Below are positions 60,873 to 64,000 of a stretch of DNA of 64,000 nucleotides, piece by piece. Every line of letters starts with the position of its first letter. The stretch's first letter is position 1. Source of the stretch: Peribacillus frigoritolerans (GTDB lineage Bacteria; Bacillota; Bacilli; Bacillales; DSM-1321); contig NZ_CP158190.1 of NCBI RefSeq assembly GCF_040250305.1, forward strand, positions 1,024,001 to 1,088,000, in the 5' to 3' direction. The position numbers and the translations under genes were made by a program. The notes under the pieces are model-generated. The model searched no databases, was not told the DNA's origin, and saw only the letters and a program-made list of their open reading frames with translations.

Positions 60873-61059
60873 TTTTGCAATAGACATCCACTATGTGGTA
60901 ATTGAAGGACGCATTCATCTTGGAGCACTTCCAATAGGTTCCTAAGGTAAATGGAAATGTCCCCTGATAATATGGAATTACTTGATTACCTGTAAGGTGC
61001 TAGTTTAGAATGCGGAATAGAACATGTTGATACATGATACGACTTTGGAGGAAATACTT

Positions 61060-62370
61060 ATGAAAACAATATATGTGAATGCTACATTTTTTACGATGGA
61101 CAAGGAAAACCAAATCATTGAAAACGGCATGATGATTGTGCAGGATCATACCATATCCTACATCGGCCAGCATGATGAACAGCAATTGGCAGATGCAGAT
61201 CATGTGGTCAACCTTGGCGGGAAATGGATCATGCCAGGCCTTGTGAATGCCCACTCGCATATTGTAATGACCCTTTTACGCGGTATCGGGGACGATATGC
61301 TGCTGAAGCCATGGCTTGAAACGAAAATATGGCCGATCGAAAGCCAGTTTACAACGGAAATCGCCTCTGTAAGTTCACAGCTAGGCATTATGGAAATGAT
61401 GAAATCAGGAACCACGACATTTTCGGATATGTTCAATCCTAATGGAATAGATGCAGGTGCTGTCATGGAGACGATAGGCGAAACAGGAATGCGCGGAGCC
61501 TTTTCCTATACGATCTTCAGCTTGGGTACCGAAAAAGACCAGAAAGCGAACCTCATGGGGGCTGAGCAGTTTTCAAAAAACTATAAAGCATTTGCCGATG
61601 GCCGCCTGACTACCATGGTCGCACCACATAGCCCATACGCCTGCACACCTGAAGCGATCATGGAAAGTGCACGAATTGCAAAAGAGAATGATTTGATGGT
61701 GCACATCCACGTATCGGAAACGGACTTTGAAATCCTCGACATCGAAAAACGGTACGGATCCCGTCCTGTCGAGCACCTTCGCCGTCTAGGCCTGTTCGAT
61801 CAGCCTACAGTGATGGCACATGGAGTGGTCCTTAATGATGAAGAGCGGGCGATCCTAAAACAGCATGATGTTCGCGTTGCCCATAATCCAATCAGTAACC
61901 TGAAGCTCGGATCTGGGATAGCAGATGTCGTCAGCCTTCTTGATGCAGGCATTAAAGTGGGAGTGGCAACAGATGGCGTCGCCTCCAATAACAACTTCGA
62001 TATGTTCGAAGAAATGAGGACAGCCGCATTGCTGCAAAAAGGAATGTATAAGGATGCCACAAAATTCCCTGCCCAAACAGCACTCGCCATGGCCACAAGA
62101 ATGGGCGCCGAAGCGATAGGCATGGGTCACACAGGATCACTGGAAGCTGGTAAAAAAGCGGATTTCATCACCATTTACCCATATAACAAAGAACACCTGC
62201 AGCCACTAAGTGAAGCCTATTCGCACCTGCTTTATGCAGCACGCGGAAATGACGTATGTGATGTTTACATCGATGGCAAAAACGTCGTGAAAGATGGCCG
62301 CTGCTTAACGATCGATGAAGAAAAAGTAATCGCCGAAACAAATCGTCTGCAAGGTACCTTATCACGATAA
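61060..62370 (+). CDS. mtaD: 5-methylthioadenosine/S-adenosylhomocysteine deaminase (amidohydrolase)
   Basis: 436 residues from ATG 61060, where TTGGAGG is 8 bases upstream. Metal site HSH in PGLVNAHSHIVMTLLRG, His in DLMVHIHVSETD, His in VMAHGVVL and Asp in VATDGVASNNNFDMFEEM are all present; the KPWLETKIWPIE segment is typical of the MtaD group. It would deaminate MTA or SAH to inosine forms, part of methionine salvage. A terminator follows. Confidence 0.9.
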   Translation: MKTIYVNATFFTMDKENQIIENGMMIVQDHTISYIGQHDEQQLADADHVVNLGGKWIMPGLVNAHSHIVMTLLRGIGDDMLLKPWLETKIWPIESQFTTEIASVSSQLGIMEMMKSGTTTFSDMFNPNGIDAGAVMETIGETGMRGAFSYTIFSLGTEKDQKANLMGAEQFSKNYKAFADGRLTTMVAPHSPYACTPEAIMESARIAKENDLMVHIHVSETDFEILDIEKRYGSRPVEHLRRLGLFDQPTVMAHGVVLNDEERAILKQHDVRVAHNPISNLKLGSGIADVVSLLDAGIKVGVATDGVASNNNFDMFEEMRTAALLQKGMYKDATKFPAQTALAMATRMGAEAIGMGHTGSLEAGKKADFITIYPYNKEHLQPLSEAYSHLLYAARGNDVCDVYIDGKNVVKDGRCLTIDEEKVIAETNRLQGTLSR

Positions 62371-62387
62371 TGCAGATGTGAGAACAA

Positions 62388-62421
62388 AAGAAGGAGCTGC
62401 CATTTGCAGCTCCTTTTTTTA
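62388..62421 (+). terminator. terminator after mtaD
   Basis: AAGGAGCTGC pairs with GCAGCTCCTT, then TTTTT. Confidence 0.9.
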
Positions 62422-62434
62422 TGGATTAAGTTAA

Positions 62435-62495
62435 GGGACGAAAATTGGTTGTAGGTCGAATCTGGTTGCAGATCGGAATAAATTGGGCCGTTTTA
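62435..62495. repeat. short array of ~20-base degenerate units
   Basis: GGACGAAAATTGGTTGTA, GGTCGAATCTGGTTGCA, GATCGGAATAAATTGG, GCCG...: about three units. The GGTCGAA motif is the complement of the TTCGACC motif in the 12-kb repeat tails. Confidence 0.6.
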
Positions 62496-62563
62496 GTAAG
62501 GGGTAATTCGTATCAAATGGCATTCAAAAAAAATTACCGCTTGTATTGTAGAATAAATAGATC

Positions 62564-62764
62564 TTAACACTTAGAAGCCCGACGTGAGTCAAGTTTCTTG
62601 GAAATATGGAAACAAAGGAAGCCGGTAAAAAATATTAATAAGAAAATAGGTATGGCAAAAACGGTAAAAAACGAAAAGACGAAAAAAATGCTGCTGACCG
62701 CAAATATTAACCAACTGGTAATCAGCAAGCAGCTGGATAAAAAATCTTTGACAGCATGGATCAT
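62564..62764 (-). CDS. small membrane protein, function unknown
   Basis: 66 residues from ATG 62764, with GGTGGTG just upstream; longer in-frame starts (to 62845) overlap the symporter gene, and a TATAAT hexamer lies in that extension, which favours the short form. Two hydrophobic segments (SSCLLITSWLIFAVSSIFFVF; IPIFLLIFFTGFLCFHI), basic C-terminus. Family unknown. Confidence 0.5.
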   Translation of the reverse strand: MIHAVKDFLSSCLLITSWLIFAVSSIFFVFSFFTVFAIPIFLLIFFTGFLCFHISKKLDSRRASKC

Positions 62765-62834
62765 GAATTTCACCACCGTATGAAGATCTATGTATTGATT
62801 ATACACTATTTTCCAATGGTGTTGTTTCAACGGG

Positions 62835-63788
62835 TCACCCTTCATTCACATCACGATGGAAATGCCTTTCCATGATATAGCCAAAAAAGGAGGCAAGCAT
62901 TTGTTGAAACAGCATGCCAAGTACAACGGGTACCGCGACGGCAGTAGGGAAATAGGTGGTTGCAAGAACGGCTCCAGCACTGATGTTTCGCATGCCGCCT
63001 GTAAATGTCAAGGTGATGATATCCTCCTTATCCCATCTTAAATATGCACCGACCATCCAAGAAATGGCATACCCAGAAGCAGCTATGAACAAAACCAAGA
63101 AGGACATGATCAGTAATTTCTTATCGAAATGTGTTAAGTAAGGCGCGATTTTTGAACTGTTCAATATGACTACGATTCCAACGCATATCTTGGAAAATGG
63201 AGCTAAGCGGGGGGATAGTGTATATTGTATCTTCCCTTTTGTAGCTTGATTCAAGAACATGGCAAGCATGGAGGGAAGAACGACCATACCGATTAATCCT
63301 TTCACCATCGAACCCATATCCATTTCGATCGAACCGCCTCCAAAAAGGGATACACTGTAAGGAACGATGAATGGCGAGAGTAGGGTGTCGATCAAGATGA
63401 TGGTTAGGGCAAGTACGGCATTCCCATTATAAATGGATACCCAGATCATACTGGTGACACCGGTTGGAATCACTACAGCCAGGACTAGGCCGGTAATCGT
63501 GAAAGCATCACCATGGAACACTAAATGGCCGAGTCCAAAAGCCCAAACAGGCATAAGCATATGAAGGATGATCAATACGATGAAAACAGGTAAAGGGTGG
63601 GTGACTGCCTGTTTAAGAGATTTAAAGTTAGAGCCTAAACTTCCGGAAAAGGTAATGAAGGCAAATATCCATGGGACAAGAAAGGTGTAATCCATTAGAT
63701 GTTCGGCCAATAATACCCCAATAACCACGCTTATCGGCGTGATAAGGGGCATAATTTTATCCATTTGTTCATTAATTGTTTTCAGCAT
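62835..63788 (-). CDS. bile acid:sodium symporter family (BASS) permease
   Basis: 317 residues with about nine to ten helices; AGGAAGTGG upstream of the ATG. BASS-type segments: LVLAVVIPTGVTSMIWVSIYNGNAVLAL and LTFTGGMRNISAGAVLATTYFPTAVAVPVVLGMLFQQ. Bacterial members import organic anions such as pantoate or pyruvate-like acids with sodium; cargo unknown here. Confidence 0.9.
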   Translation of the reverse strand: MLKTINEQMDKIMPLITPISVVIGVLLAEHLMDYTFLVPWIFAFITFSGSLGSNFKSLKQAVTHPLPVFIVLIILHMLMPVWAFGLGHLVFHGDAFTITGLVLAVVIPTGVTSMIWVSIYNGNAVLALTIILIDTLLSPFIVPYSVSLFGGGSIEMDMGSMVKGLIGMVVLPSMLAMFLNQATKGKIQYTLSPRLAPFSKICVGIVVILNSSKIAPYLTHFDKKLLIMSFLVLFIAASGYAISWMVGAYLRWDKEDIITLTFTGGMRNISAGAVLATTYFPTAVAVPVVLGMLFQQMLASFFGYIMERHFHRDVNEG

Positions 63789-63897
63789 GATTCATCCACT
63801 TCCTGAGCAAAGTAAATTCTATTAAGTAAGTTTACCATATTCCTAAAAATATAATTTGTAAGACAATAAATTTGTCTATATATTTTTTTCTGGATTA

Positions 63898-64000
63898 TTA
63901 AAAATGGATTACTATCAATGCCCTGGAACTCGCATCGTTCCAAAAAGGGCTTAAAGCTTTCCCCGACGACCGAGGGTTTAAGGTTTTAGGCAGGATTGTT
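63898..64000 (-). CDS. possible C-terminal end of a gene running off the window
   Basis: An open minus-strand frame of 33 codons plus TAA reaches the window edge (ends NDASSRALIVIHF). There is no motif to recognise; it could be chance. Confidence 0.2.
   Translation of the reverse strand, partial: TILPKTLNPRSSGKALSPFWNDASSRALIVIHF

Overview
The window looks like chromosomal DNA of a low-to-moderate GC, spore-former-type Bacillaceae bacterium. Gene content (LytST, YfmQ, MpsC/DUF2294, DUF1540, OxdC/OxdD-type bicupin, Fur box, cre-like sites, AGGAGG ribosome sites, TTG/GTG starts) fits Bacillus/Peribacillus; the exact species is an inference. There are no rRNA or tRNA genes, no prophage, no intact transposase and no CRISPR array.

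Layout. 1-3.6 kb: amine catabolism (aldehyde dehydrogenase, cut by the window edge, and a secreted copper amine oxidase). 4.0-9.9 kb: a thiazole/oxazole-modified peptide cluster of the heterocycloanthracin/sonorensin type, with a Cys-Xaa-Xaa precursor, an E1/YcaO-like partner, a YcaO cyclodehydratase and a SagB dehydrogenase. 10.1-11.5 kb: a MocR regulator. 11.6-12.7 kb: two and a third tandem copies of a ~460-bp intergenic repeat. 13-18 kb: small membrane proteins, a YfmQ-like protein, and an amino-sugar unit (RpiR regulator, nanE, PTS EIIBC) with cre-like sites. 18.2-24.7 kb: a six-gene operon joining a polyamine-type ABC importer to nucleoside hydrolase and adenine deaminase, so probably purine salvage.

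24.7-31.1 kb is the most unusual part. First comes a 50-codon hydrophobic peptide gene with the marks of a type I toxin-antitoxin pair (extended SD, 5'-3' mRNA complementarity, convergent antisense promoter and antisense terminator). Next is a long leader with a seven-codon upstream ORF, three successive terminator-like hairpins and a mutually exclusive antiterminator, in front of a MutS2-like ATPase that keeps the KOW-like region but lacks the Smr domain. Two decayed copies of the 3' end of that gene lie downstream, around an Rrf2 regulator / thioredoxin-reductase-like pair and a methyltransferase.

31-48 kb: EamA transporter/LysR pair, an HNH-repeat-like small protein, a lipoprotein, an ECF41 sigma factor with its carboxymuconolactone decarboxylase target, a LuxR-type regulator, lytST next to cstA (pyruvate sensing and uptake), a DUF1540 protein, a 335-bp array of ~20-bp degenerate repeats running into the end of an O-methyltransferase gene, a His-rich protein under two GTATAC-N4-GTATAC operators, MarR, LtrA, an FMN reductase and an isochorismatase-fold hydrolase, then decayed pieces of the 12-kb repeat. 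48.3-53.2 kb: an ascorbate-type PTS operon with a regulator carrying its own EIIA domain and a tandemly duplicated IIB gene. 54.2-58.2 kb: a Fur-box ferric-citrate/siderophore importer. 58.4-63.8 kb: oxalate decarboxylase with a variant lid, an alcohol/quinone dehydrogenase, an MTA/SAH deaminase, a small membrane protein and a bile-acid/sodium symporter family protein.

Most start sites were re-chosen from visible ribosome binding sites. Family names rest on motif recognition by eye, without any database search.
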